The notes: a model not told the origin generated them from the letters alone. Shown: positions 1 to 7,651, numbered from the stretch's first letter. The stretch: 14,623 nt of DNA from Actinomycetes bacterium (GCA_030603375.1 JAUVXY010000022.1:1-14623); one strand, 5' to 3'. A program made the numbers and translations.

Positions 1-32
1 TCAGCTAATCTTAAGCTTGAGAGATCTTTCAT
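1..32 (-). CDS. 5' end of an unidentified ORF running off the left edge
   Basis: An ATG at 32-30 on the minus strand opens a frame reading MKDLSSLRLA up to the window edge. A Shine-Dalgarno-like AAGGAA lies about six bases upstream, inside an inverted repeat. Ten residues are too few to identify a family. The nearby transposase-like debris makes a mobile-element gene possible, but this is only inference. Confidence 0.35.
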   Translation of the reverse strand, partial: MKDLSSLRLA

Positions 33-86
33 GGCGTATTCCTTTCATTTAGTTTTTTACAAATTACTTATTTGAAAGGATACGCC
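33..86. repeat. Imperfect inverted repeat before the left-edge ORF
   Basis: GGCGTA (33-38) and TCCTTTCA (40-47) are matched by TGAAAGGA (73-80) and TACGCC (81-86). This gives a 14-bp stem with one bulged base at 39 and a 25-base loop. The left arm ends directly at the ATG of the left-edge ORF and contains its ribosome-binding sequence. The repeat could be an mRNA hairpin that hides the start, an operator, or a mobile-element end. The sequence does not decide between these. Confidence 0.6.
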
Positions 87-161
87 TTTACTTTATTTTT
101 TTAAATTATAATTTACACATAAAATTTTACGCTATCATAATTGAAATTAAGGGCAAAGGCT

Positions 162-888
162 CTAACAAAGAGGACATTTTTTACTGCATATGGAACAAAG
201 CAAATGAAGATCATCACAAAAGTAGATGCTGGTAATACTCTTTCCGCAACCCTGGCAAACAAGAGGATCCAATGCCCTGGTAACAGGATTATAGGTCAAG
301 AAAACATTTTTCCGGGTTTTTCTAATAAAGATGCTGTAAAGGACTTTAACCGCCGGGGTATTGATCAGCATCACCGCACGGGGCTCTATATTTACCTTAA
401 TGCTATATTTTTTAAACAGGTCGTCTCTTTTTCTTCCAAGTTCATCAGGCAGAAGGCCTATTTTTTCACGCCTTTCTTTCACCAACTCCTCTGAAAGACG
501 ATGCCTTTCAAGGTTTTTTTTTCATTTCTTTTTCCAGGGCATGATAATATTCTTCAAGATTTGTCGCATCCCTTTTAAAACGCCTGGTCATGGTTTCATA
601 GAAGGAATTTAGCTCTTCCATCAGAATTCCCTTTGATTGCTCTTTAATACATTTCATAACCATTTCCAATTGTCCATCTTTCCAGACAGGCTTCTGAAGA
701 GGAATAAAAAAATTTCCAGTAGCAGAGAACAGCTCTGCCATGCGGGGAACATATGCACCTGTTTCCAGATTAAAAACAAGACTCAAAAGACCATGCTTTT
801 GCTCATCGCCTACGCTCTTAATGCTCCTTCTCTCTGGTAGCAGGACTTTCCTTAAGATGCCTGCCTTAACTGACCTTGGATACGGCAC
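162..888 (-). pseudogene. Chimeric, frameshifted gene: transposase-like head joined to a zinc-ribbon C-terminal domain
   Basis: Translation starts at a GTG at 888 behind a strong AGGAGG. The first 28 or so residues (MPYPRSVKAGILRKVLLPERRSIKSV...) look like the N-terminal helix-turn-helix of IS3-type OrfA transposases. After GDE at about position 804 the resemblance stops, and the rest reads like the C-terminal part of an unrelated protein with a charged helical stretch. At 514-522 a run of nine A on the coding strand shifts the frame, and KKKP-stop follows. Removing one A joins the frame smoothly to the second segment (485-162), which ends in a cysteine-rich tail: CxxC, then FC, C-x2-C and C-x2-C, probably zinc-binding. 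I do not recognise the downstream domain. It is most likely a decayed gene carrying a transposase fusion. A sequencing error or slippage at the A9 run could rescue the frameshift but not the odd head. Confidence 0.6.
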
Positions 889-979
889 TGTCTTCCTCCT
901 CTTTTCTCTTCACTAGAGGCGACGTCTATATTGGCACACAGGGATATTGATCGTTCACAGTAAAAAAACAAAATATATC

Positions 980-1008
980 TTGTATATACAATTGTAATAT
1001 GATATAAC
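980..1008 (+). promoter_or_regulatory. Promoter and palindromic operator of the brnTA-like operon
   Basis: TTGTAT (980-985) and TATAAC (1003-1008) are 17 bases apart and could be the -35 and -10 boxes; TATGAT (998-1003) is an alternative -10. The -35 box is half of a perfect 12-bp palindrome, TTGTATATACAA (980-991). Ribbon-helix-helix antitoxins of the BrnA type repress their own operons by binding such sites, so this is a likely operator. With the first -10, transcription would start within a base or two of the GTG at 1016, so the mRNA may be leaderless. Confidence 0.5.
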
Positions 1009-1015
1009 GTAAAAC

Positions 1016-1273
1016 GTGAAAGAAATACGCTGGAATTTAGCAAAAAACGAAATGCTTAAAAAAACAAGAGGGGCTTCTTTTGAAGATCTTATTAATTCAA
1101 AACTAATTAAAATTATGAAGAATCCTAAGCGTGTTAATCAAAATATTATGTTATTTGAATACAAGAAGTACATTTGGATAGTGCCATTTGTTGAGGAAAA
1201 CGATTATTATTTTTTAAAAACACTGTTCCCAAGCAGAAAGTATACTAAAACATTTAAGGAGGGAATGATATGA
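1016..1273 (+). CDS. brnT: BrnT-family type II toxin (putative mRNA endonuclease)
   Basis: This 85-residue protein opens with KEIRWNLAKNEMLKKTRGASFEDLI and ends with FLKTLFPSRKYTKTF. It matches the BrnT layout: an aromatic/W-N start, a K-rich segment followed by SFEDL, and a final IxPSRK-type strand. BrnT proteins are RelE-fold ribonucleases that cut mRNA and stop growth until their antitoxin neutralises them. The GTG start at 1016 is chosen because it keeps the conserved N-terminal motif; an ATG at residue 13 would remove it. No ribosome-binding site is visible before it. The stop overlaps the next start in an ATGA, so toxin and antitoxin are translationally coupled. Specific activity is inferred from family resemblance only. 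Confidence 0.8.
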   Translation: MKEIRWNLAKNEMLKKTRGASFEDLINSKLIKIMKNPKRVNQNIMLFEYKKYIWIVPFVEENDYYFLKTLFPSRKYTKTFKEGMI

Positions 1274-1518
1274 GAACACCTAAACTTACAATTCAAGAAA
1301 AACAGATAGAAAAAGAATTACTGGAAGGTACATACAAGCCTGTATCTAAAAGTGAGCTTAAAGCTATTGCAGATGCAATCAATATAAGAAAAAAGAACGC
1401 TGTCCTTAATATCAGGATTAATAAACAAGATTTGGATAACATAAAGAAAAAAGCAAAAAGACTGGGAGTTCATTATCAGACTTTTATATCAGAAGTTATT
1501 CATAAAATTGCAATGTAG
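1270..1518 (+). CDS. brnA: BrnA/CopG-type antitoxin
   Basis: This 82-residue antitoxin is encoded directly after the BrnT-like toxin. Residues 1-50 (LTIQEKQIEKELLEGTYKPVSKSELKAI) form the typical toxin-wrapping, charged N-terminal part. Residues 51-82 (VLNIRINKQDLDNIKKKAKRLGVHYQTFISEVIH) are a ribbon-helix-helix DNA-binding domain of the CopG type. The ATG at 1270 overlaps the toxin stop and is preceded by a strong AAGGAGGG (1256-1263), so the antitoxin should be translated more strongly than the toxin, whose GTG has no clear ribosome-binding site. It probably represses the operon through the palindrome at 980-991. Downstream it converges on the U32 gene, with only 49 bases between them and no convincing terminator. 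Confidence 0.85.
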   Translation: MRTPKLTIQEKQIEKELLEGTYKPVSKSELKAIADAINIRKKNAVLNIRINKQDLDNIKKKAKRLGVHYQTFISEVIHKIAM

Positions 1519-1567
1519 TAATCCCGATATGCTTATATCAAATAGCTATTTTCAATAAAGATAAAAA

Positions 1568-2827
1568 TTAAATTTTTACCCTAAAAATGGCGTAGGGATT
1601 TAAGTTTCCGAGACCTGGGATGATTACATTATCGTTAGGGTTTGCACAGCTGATTTCTTTATCTTTATCACCATTATTATTGTTATTCTTGTTCCTATTA
1701 CGAAGAATTATTTTAGTAATTTTAAATTTTATTGGATCAACATATGGCTGAAGTATGTCAAGTTCTTCATGCTGTTTAAATTGATTTTTTACTTTTATTA
1801 AAGGACCGTTATGCCTTTTGCTGTGTCCAATGGATACTCCCACAAATTTATACTCATTTACATAATGAACACTGTCATTTTCCTCCAACTCACGGTAATC
1901 ATCTAAAAACATGAAACCTTCGGTAAAATTTCTATGTGAGGTTTTACTAAGCTCTCTCATCAAGTAAGAAATTTTTTGCCTGGTAAATTTATTCTGTTTT
2001 ATATACTCTAAAGCCCTGCGGTAAACCCATGTAGTAAGACTTACATAATTTTCTGTTTTCATTCTTCCTTCTATCTTAAAACAATCAACGCCTGTATCTG
2101 CAAGCAGCTTTAATTTTGCAAGCAAGCATAGATCGCGCGAGTTGTAAATATGCGTCCCTTTTGCATCCTGCTCAATTGGAAAAAATAAATTTGGTCTTTC
2201 TTCTTCAAGTAAATAATATTTCCACCTGCAACTGTGTGCGCATTCACCCCTGTTGGCGTCCCGGCCAGCCATATACTTGCTTAACATGCACCTTCCAGAG
2301 TAAGAAATGCAAAGTGCCCCATGGACAAACACTTCAATTTCTATATTGGTATTCCTAATTATGTTTTTTAAATCTGAAAACTTTGTCTCACGGGCTAAAT
2401 TAACCCTGCTTGCTCCCAAGTTTTCCCAAAAACGAACTCCTAAATGGTTTAATGTATTGACCTGCGTACTTATATGCAGTTTTGCATCCGGGATAACTTC
2501 CTTTAACGATTCTATGGCTCCAAAATCTGATACTATAATTGCATCAAAATTTATTCTTTTCAATTCATTTAAGTATTCTTTAAGTTCTTTTAACTCGTGG
2601 TCAAAAATTACAGAGTTTAGTGTAAAATAAACTTTTACTCCTCTGGCGTGGGCATAATATATCCCTTTTTTCAATTCTGCCAATGTAAAATTTTCTCCCA
2701 GACTTCTCAGGTTAAATTTCCTGCCGCCAATATAAACCGCATCTGCTCCATACTGTACAGCATATCTTAATATATTTAGATTATTTGCCGGTACCAAAAG
2801 TTCGGGTACTTTTATTTCTTTGACCAT
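1568..2827 (-). CDS. trhP: U32-family tRNA hydroxylation protein (TrhP/YrrO-like)
   Basis: This 419-residue protein carries the peptidase U32 signature at about residues 165-183 (EVFVHGALCxSYSGRCxLS). Cysteines 173, 180, 196 and 200 are placed to bind an iron-sulphur cluster. The N-terminal half (PELLVPANN, GADAVYIGG) is the TIM-barrel part of the family. Despite the name, members of the YegQ/YrrO branch are not proven peptidases: E. coli TrhP and the B. subtilis YrrN/YrrO pair make 5-hydroxyuridine at tRNA position 34 from prephenate. The length agrees with YrrO (about 420 residues), but no YrrN-like partner lies here. It starts 10 bases after the methyltransferase that would act next. A low-complexity Asn run (residues 381-385) encoded by AAT/AAC repeats interrupts the C-terminal domain. 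The start has no Shine-Dalgarno sequence. Confidence 0.85.
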   Translation of the reverse strand: MVKEIKVPELLVPANNLNILRYAVQYGADAVYIGGRKFNLRSLGENFTLAELKKGIYYAHARGVKVYFTLNSVIFDHELKELKEYLNELKRINFDAIIVSDFGAIESLKEVIPDAKLHISTQVNTLNHLGVRFWENLGASRVNLARETKFSDLKNIIRNTNIEIEVFVHGALCISYSGRCMLSKYMAGRDANRGECAHSCRWKYYLLEEERPNLFFPIEQDAKGTHIYNSRDLCLLAKLKLLADTGVDCFKIEGRMKTENYVSLTTWVYRRALEYIKQNKFTRQKISYLMRELSKTSHRNFTEGFMFLDDYRELEENDSVHYVNEYKFVGVSIGHSKRHNGPLIKVKNQFKQHEELDILQPYVDPIKFKITKIILRNRNKNNNNNGDKDKEISCANPNDNVIIPGLGNLNPYAIFRVKI

Positions 2828-2837
2828 AATACTAAAA

Positions 2838-3470
2838 TTAATTTCCTAAAAATGTTGAAACTGACAGGCCGTCTCCTACATCTAAAAAAATAGTTTTAAA
2901 GCAACCGCTGCTTGTCACAAAATTAATATAATCTCTGATACCCATCACACTCCTGTAATTATGTTTTGTTACAGCAGTGGAAAAAATTTTATCTTTGTAA
3001 AAAATATTATCTGCAATGATAATTGAGCCTTTTTTGATCTTGCTCATTAGTCGTTTAATATATGCAGTGTACTCATACTTGGCTGCATCTATAAATACTA
3101 AATCGTACCTTAACTTAAGAGATGATATCATGTTTATAGCATTTCCATATAAAAATATGCAATTTTTATCAGGAAATTTACTCTTGATAAATATTTCTGC
3201 TGATTTTAGTCTTTCTCCATTTAAATCTATGGCAGTATAGCTTCCATTTTCTAACCCTTTAACCAAAAAATATGAAGAGTAGCCGCTCCCGCATCCAATT
3301 TCTAAAATATTCTCCGGATTTTTTATTAAACATGCGCCTTCCAAAAACCTTCCTGCAGTTTCATCAATTATTGGTATTTTTTTTGCTGCTGCATCTTTTC
3401 TAAAATTGCTCAATAAAATTTTTTCACTAAAATAAGTTTCTTTAATTTGTGCCATTTCTAACTTTTTCAT
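2838..3470 (-). CDS. trmR: SAM-dependent O-methyltransferase, TrmR/YrrM-like (tRNA 5-hydroxyuridine-34)
   Basis: This class I methyltransferase is 210 residues long from the ATG at 3470. Motif I is EIGCGSG (residues 57-63). An acidic ribose-binding strand follows (TAIDLN), then FIDAAK with Asp128 and ADN with Asp154/Asn155, the usual metal-binding residues of the divalent-cation-dependent catechol-OMT-like group. B. subtilis TrmR (YrrM), at the same place in the same gene order, methylates ho5U34 of tRNA to mo5U34. The U32 neighbour would supply that substrate. The frame stays open upstream to 3542, but those residues overlap mltG and look unlike the family, so the start is placed at 3470; ATG 3455 is the alternative. 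It overlaps the end of mltG by 29 bases, which suggests translational coupling. Function is assigned by motif and synteny. Confidence 0.8.
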   Translation of the reverse strand: MKKLEMAQIKETYFSEKILLSNFRKDAAAKKIPIIDETAGRFLEGACLIKNPENILEIGCGSGYSSYFLVKGLENGSYTAIDLNGERLKSAEIFIKSKFPDKNCIFLYGNAINMISSLKLRYDLVFIDAAKYEYTAYIKRLMSKIKKGSIIIADNIFYKDKIFSTAVTKHNYRSVMGIRDYINFVTSSGCFKTIFLDVGDGLSVSTFLGN

Positions 3471-4479
3471 GTTCTTCGTAATCATTAGAAAAATGATGGG
3501 TATGCTTTTCTTGGTCATCAACCACATAGTATAGATAATCAACCTCTGCCGGGTTTAAAGCTGCTTTTATGCATGCAAGGCCGGGATTACATATTGGTGT
3601 TGGGGGAAGAGAAGCGTACAAATATGTGTTATATGGCGTATCGGTTTCTTTGTCTAAATTATCTATACCTTCATCCCATTTATCCAGTGCATATGTCAAA
3701 GTAGCGTCAATTTGCAGCAGCATGCCTATTTTCAGCCTATTGTGAATTACTGCTGAAATAAGCTCTCTTTCGTCTGGGACATATGCTTCTCTTTCAATCA
3801 TAGAAGCAATTATTAAAATATCATAAGGTAACAAATCATTCTCTTCGGCAAAAGAATAATCAAGCGTTCCGACTTCATAGCGGTATTGAGAAATCATCAT
3901 TTCCACTATATCGCTTGCTTTATAATTTGTATCAACCTCATAAGTTTTAGGAAACATAAATCCTTCAAGGGTTGAAATATTTTTTAAAAAATCATAACTG
4001 TAATTGCTTATATCCAATGCATCTTCAAGTTCAGCATACTCAATAAATGGTACCTCTTCAGTTATTTTTTGTGCAATTTTATTTACTGTGTAGCCTTCTG
4101 GGATCGTAAAATTGTAAGTTATATTTACAGGTCCGGAAGTTATTTTATCCAGCACTGTCTCGTAATCCAATCCTGTGCCAAGCACATATTTTCCGGGGAT
4201 TAAACTTCTATCCTTGCCTTCCTGCTCAGCATACAGCCTGAAGAAAAAACTGCTGTCAACTACACCCTCCTCTTCCAAAAGTTTTGAAACTTCTTTTAAT
4301 GTCATACCTTCTTTTATTTCTATTTCTACTTCAGTTTTTTCCACAGTATTTATTTCATTTTTCCCTATAATTTTTTCGCACGAACTTATTAAAGATACAA
4401 GTAGTAATAATATAATTATTACTACTGTATAAAAATATGTATTTTTTAAATATTTTTTATTAAATATTGGATTGTCCAT
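3442..4479 (-). CDS. mltG: Endolytic murein transglycosylase MltG (YceG family)
   Basis: MltG cuts nascent peptidoglycan strands at the membrane and ends glycan elongation. This protein has 345 residues. A basic N-terminus and one hydrophobic segment (about 15-34) anchor it. A LysM-like region follows (about 50-120, IKEGMTLKEVSKLLEEEGVV), then the YceG catalytic domain. The core motif SMIEREA contains Glu229, equivalent to the catalytic Glu218 of the E. coli enzyme. It is followed by VIHNRLKIGMLLQIDATLTYAL, TPYNTYLYASLPPTPICNPG and a final YYVVD...HTHHFSNDYEEH, all in family order. Unusually, the hydrophobic segment ends in ISSC (Cys34), which could be a lipobox, making this possibly a lipoprotein rather than a transmembrane protein. 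There is no Shine-Dalgarno sequence. It lies 58 bases after ruvX. Confidence 0.93.
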   Translation of the reverse strand: MDNPIFNKKYLKNTYFYTVVIIILLLLVSLISSCEKIIGKNEINTVEKTEVEIEIKEGMTLKEVSKLLEEEGVVDSSFFFRLYAEQEGKDRSLIPGKYVLGTGLDYETVLDKITSGPVNITYNFTIPEGYTVNKIAQKITEEVPFIEYAELEDALDISNYSYDFLKNISTLEGFMFPKTYEVDTNYKASDIVEMMISQYRYEVGTLDYSFAEENDLLPYDILIIASMIEREAYVPDERELISAVIHNRLKIGMLLQIDATLTYALDKWDEGIDNLDKETDTPYNTYLYASLPPTPICNPGLACIKAALNPAEVDYLYYVVDDQEKHTHHFSNDYEEHEKVRNGTN

Positions 4480-4537
4480 GTTTGAAAATATTTGATTGCA
4501 GTTATTTGTGGCAATGATTTGTATGCAACACTATTTT

Positions 4538-4942
4538 TTATAATTTATTTTTCCCTTTGGAGCTTTCTAAATAATCATTTAGAATTATACATGCTGACAA
4601 TTCGTCAATTGCACCAGTTTTATTATTTTTCTTTGATAGTTTTTTGGGAATCTTTGATGTAAACCGCTCGTCTGCATATATTATTTCAACAGGAAATTTT
4701 TTTAATATATTAGCAGAATAATCAATTATTTTTTTAGCCTGGAATCCAATCTCACCCTTAAGTGTATATGGAATCCCTACCACTATCTTTCTTATGTTGT
4801 AATGTTTTATTAAATTACTTAACTCATCTTCTGTATGTTCATCACTGTTTATTACCTTTAAAGGCAGCCCCATTATCTCTAACTTATCTGAAACAGCAAT
4901 TCCTATTCTTTTTTCACCAATATCAAGTCCAAGCATTACCAT
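4538..4942 (-). CDS. ruvX: RuvX/YqgF-family RNase H-like nuclease (putative pre-16S rRNA nuclease)
   Basis: This 134-residue protein has the family's usual length and the RNase H-like fold signature. The first strand LGLDIGEKRIGIAVSD carries Asp7; VVGIPYTLKGEIG follows in the middle; IYADERFTS (Asp91-Glu92) and the final AIDELSACIILNDYL (Asp113) supply the other acidic residues. YqgF proteins are essential in E. coli and process the 5' end of 16S rRNA; a role as an alternative Holliday junction resolvase was proposed earlier. It begins nine bases after the alaS stop without any clear ribosome-binding site, so it is probably translated by coupling to alaS. The second ATG, two codons on (4936), is an equally possible start. 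The alaS-ruvX-mltG order is common in Firmicutes. Confidence 0.92.
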   Translation of the reverse strand: MVMLGLDIGEKRIGIAVSDKLEIMGLPLKVINSDEHTEDELSNLIKHYNIRKIVVGIPYTLKGEIGFQAKKIIDYSANILKKFPVEIIYADERFTSKIPKKLSKKNNKTGAIDELSACIILNDYLESSKGKNKL

Positions 4943-4951
4943 GTGATTACT

Positions 4952-7651
4952 TTAATTATTTAAAACTTTATAAACTTTGTTTTTTACAAAATTAATTGCA
5001 GCTTCTAACGACTTTGCATCCGACCCGCCAGCTTGAGCAAAGTTTGAGCTTCCGCCGCCGCCGCCTTTCATCTTTCCACCTGCTTCTTTTGCCAGTTTTC
5101 CACAATTAATACCCTTTCCTGTAACATCTTTTGTGGCTTGCAGAATGAGCGCAGGTTTTCCATTTACAATATTTCCAAGAACTATAAAAGTATTTTTATT
5201 TTTGAATAAATTTCTAATTTCATCTCCGGCCATACCCATGCTTTTAACATCCAGATTAAAATTATAATCAGCTTTTGAAAAATCAAAATCAATAATATTA
5301 AAAATACTTTTGTTTGGCTCAGACCTAAATTTATTAAGTAATTCCTTTTTGGCTGCTTTTATCTGGAATAAACTTAATCTTTCTTCTGTATCCTGAAGAT
5401 TTTTTTTAATGCTTATTATTGTATCTTTTAACTTAATTTCATCTGAATCCAAATAATTTGAAATTTCTCTTAATATTTTATCCCTCTTTAACAAATACAG
5501 GTATGCGTGCATGCCTGTAACTGCCTCTATTCTTCTCAAATTAGCGCCTATACTGCTATCGGAAATAATCTTAAATATTCCAATCTCTCCGGTTCTATTG
5601 ATATGTGTGCCACCACATAGCTCTCTGCTGTAATCGCCAATCTCGCAAATTCTCACAAACTTACCATATTTTTCCTCAAATAAAGAAATAGCGCCAATTT
5701 CATCAGCATATTCTTTTGTTGTTTTAAAGCACCTGACAATATCATTGTTTTGGATTTTCTTATTTACGGTTCTTTCAACTTTTTCCAATTTTTCTGCAGG
5801 AGGGGTGCTGTAAACAGTGTAATCAAACCTGAATCTGTCTTTTCCTACAAATGAACCTGATTGCATGACATTCTCACCTAATATACTTCGAAGGGCCCAG
5901 TGGAGCATATGCGTAGCTGTATGATTTTTACTGATTTCCTTCCTGGACTCCGGATTTATTTCAGCTTTTACTTCCTTTTCTAGCGACATCCCGCCTTTGC
6001 TCATTTTGCCTGTATGGACATAAATCCCATCTACAGGAATTTTACATTCTTCTACTAAAAATGTTCCGCTGCAGCCTTTAATGACACCGCTATCGCCTAT
6101 CTGGCCTCCTTTTTCTCCATAAAAAGGAGTTTTCTTTAAGATTATTTCTCCTTTTTCGTGTTCACTTAAAGATGACACAGATTTTTTTTCTCCATTATTG
6201 TAAATCTTGATTATGTTAACTATTTTTGTTTCAACATTACTGTCATGATATCCAAGAAATTCAATTTCATTTTTTCCAATTATTTTTTTATATATTTCAA
6301 TGCTTTTATCTATTTTCTTGTTAAACGAAGCGCCGGTTCTTGATTTTTCGGAATGTTTTTTTACAAACTCACTAAACTTATTTAAATTTAAATCTAAATT
6401 ATTTTCTTTTAAAATTTCTACCGTAAGCTCAACTGGAAAACCAAAGGTGTCGTACAATTTAAACGAATCCTTTGGACTTAAAAAGTTTTTATTTAATGCT
6501 TTTAAATCTGCTATATTCTGAACCAAAACCTTCATTCCCTCCTTCAAGGTTTTAGAAAATCTTTCCTCTTCGTCTCTTACCAGATCAAAAGAAAAATCTT
6601 TTTTATTTAGAAGTTCTGGATATGTACCACTGTAATTGTCTATGACGGTGCTGCCAATCTCGTTTAAAAAATAGTCTTTTATTCCAATGAGCCTTCCGAA
6701 TCTTACTGCTCTTCTTATTATCCTTCTTAAGATATATCCTCTTCCCTCGTTTGAGGGCACAACTCCATCTGAGATTAAAAAATAAATGGCTCTGCTGTGA
6801 TCTGCAATTATTCTTATGCTTTTTTCATAATCATCAATCAAGCCGGAGTTGCTGCTGCCATTTAATTTTCCTCCGGAAATTTCTTTTATCTTTTCCACAA
6901 TTTCTTTGAATAGTGAAGTCTTAAACACTGAGGGGGTCCCTTCAAGAACTGCTGCTATCCTTTCAAGCCCCATTCCTGTATCAATATTCTTACTTGGAAG
7001 ATCTATATATCTACTTCCATTATAATCATATTGAGTAAAAACAAGATTCCATATTTCTAAAAATCTTTCGCAATCACATCCCGGGCCGCAGTCTTTCTTT
7101 CCACAGCCAAATTTTTCTCCGAAGTCATAATATATCTCTGTGCATGGGCCGCATGGTCCTGTGTCGCCAGCTGGCCCCCAGAAATTTTCTTTTTTGTCAA
7201 ACCAATAAATCTTTTTTTGGTCAATACCATTTTCAATCCAGTATTTTTCGGACTCTTTGTCAGCAAACAGCTCCCCTTCGCCGGAAAAAACTCCAACCCA
7301 TAATTTTTCTATAGGTATCATTAGATTATTTACCATAAAATCCAGTGAATATTTTATGGCCTCTTCTTTAAAATAGTCTCCAAAAGAAAAATTACCCAGC
7401 ATTTCAAAAAAAGTTAAATGTCTTTCAGTGTATCCAACACTATCAATATCGCTGGTTCTAAAACATTTTTGTACTGTTGCAATCCTGCTTTTTGGTGGTT
7501 TTTTAATTCCAAGATAAAAAGGTTTAAACTGCTGCATGCCGGCTGTTGTTAAAAGCACGCTTGGATCATTCTCTGGAATTAATCCAGCTGAAGGCAGTAT
7601 CAGATGGCCATTTTTTTGGAAATAACCTAAAAATATTTTTCTTATGTCCAT
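4952..7651 (-). CDS. alaS: Alanyl-tRNA synthetase
   Basis: This full-length 899-residue class II synthetase attaches alanine to tRNA-Ala. The catalytic core starts at once (IRKIFLGYFQKNGH, DPSVLLTTAGMQQFKPFYLG, RHLTFFEMLGNFSFGDYF) and includes WGPAGDTGPCGPCTEI around 158-172. A cysteine-rich FGCGKKDCGPGCDC (181-194) lies before the FLEIWNLVF motif, as in many bacterial AlaRS. The editing domain has its zinc ligands His577 and His581 (HTATH) and Cys679 and His683 (CGGTH). The C-Ala domain carries GGKMKGGGGGSS (858-869). The ATG at 7651 gives the normal N-terminus, but no Shine-Dalgarno sequence precedes it. A 6S RNA ends about 40 bases upstream, so alaS may be read from the 6S promoter. No T-box motif is present in the leader. 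Confidence 0.98.
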   Translation of the reverse strand: MDIRKIFLGYFQKNGHLILPSAGLIPENDPSVLLTTAGMQQFKPFYLGIKKPPKSRIATVQKCFRTSDIDSVGYTERHLTFFEMLGNFSFGDYFKEEAIKYSLDFMVNNLMIPIEKLWVGVFSGEGELFADKESEKYWIENGIDQKKIYWFDKKENFWGPAGDTGPCGPCTEIYYDFGEKFGCGKKDCGPGCDCERFLEIWNLVFTQYDYNGSRYIDLPSKNIDTGMGLERIAAVLEGTPSVFKTSLFKEIVEKIKEISGGKLNGSSNSGLIDDYEKSIRIIADHSRAIYFLISDGVVPSNEGRGYILRRIIRRAVRFGRLIGIKDYFLNEIGSTVIDNYSGTYPELLNKKDFSFDLVRDEEERFSKTLKEGMKVLVQNIADLKALNKNFLSPKDSFKLYDTFGFPVELTVEILKENNLDLNLNKFSEFVKKHSEKSRTGASFNKKIDKSIEIYKKIIGKNEIEFLGYHDSNVETKIVNIIKIYNNGEKKSVSSLSEHEKGEIILKKTPFYGEKGGQIGDSGVIKGCSGTFLVEECKIPVDGIYVHTGKMSKGGMSLEKEVKAEINPESRKEISKNHTATHMLHWALRSILGENVMQSGSFVGKDRFRFDYTVYSTPPAEKLEKVERTVNKKIQNNDIVRCFKTTKEYADEIGAISLFEEKYGKFVRICEIGDYSRELCGGTHINRTGEIGIFKIISDSSIGANLRRIEAVTGMHAYLYLLKRDKILREISNYLDSDEIKLKDTIISIKKNLQDTEERLSLFQIKAAKKELLNKFRSEPNKSIFNIIDFDFSKADYNFNLDVKSMGMAGDEIRNLFKNKNTFIVLGNIVNGKPALILQATKDVTGKGINCGKLAKEAGGKMKGGGGGSSNFAQAGGSDAKSLEAAINFVKNKVYKVLNN

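Noticed and set aside
141..494. 117-codon plus-strand frame
   Set aside because: It is antisense to the zinc-ribbon segment of the chimeric gene, whose cysteine pattern and continuity across the A9 run make the minus strand the coding one.
852..1043. 63-codon minus-strand frame upstream of the chimeric gene
   Set aside because: It runs through the brnT promoter and the ribosome-binding site of the chimeric gene, has no ribosome-binding site of its own, and its composition is unlike protein-coding sequence.
1540..1578. Palindromes AAATAGCTATTT and TAAAAATTAAATTTTTA between the convergent brnA and trhP genes as a bidirectional terminator
   Set aside because: Both lack a usable loop and contain almost no GC pairs. 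A terminator may exist here but cannot be shown.
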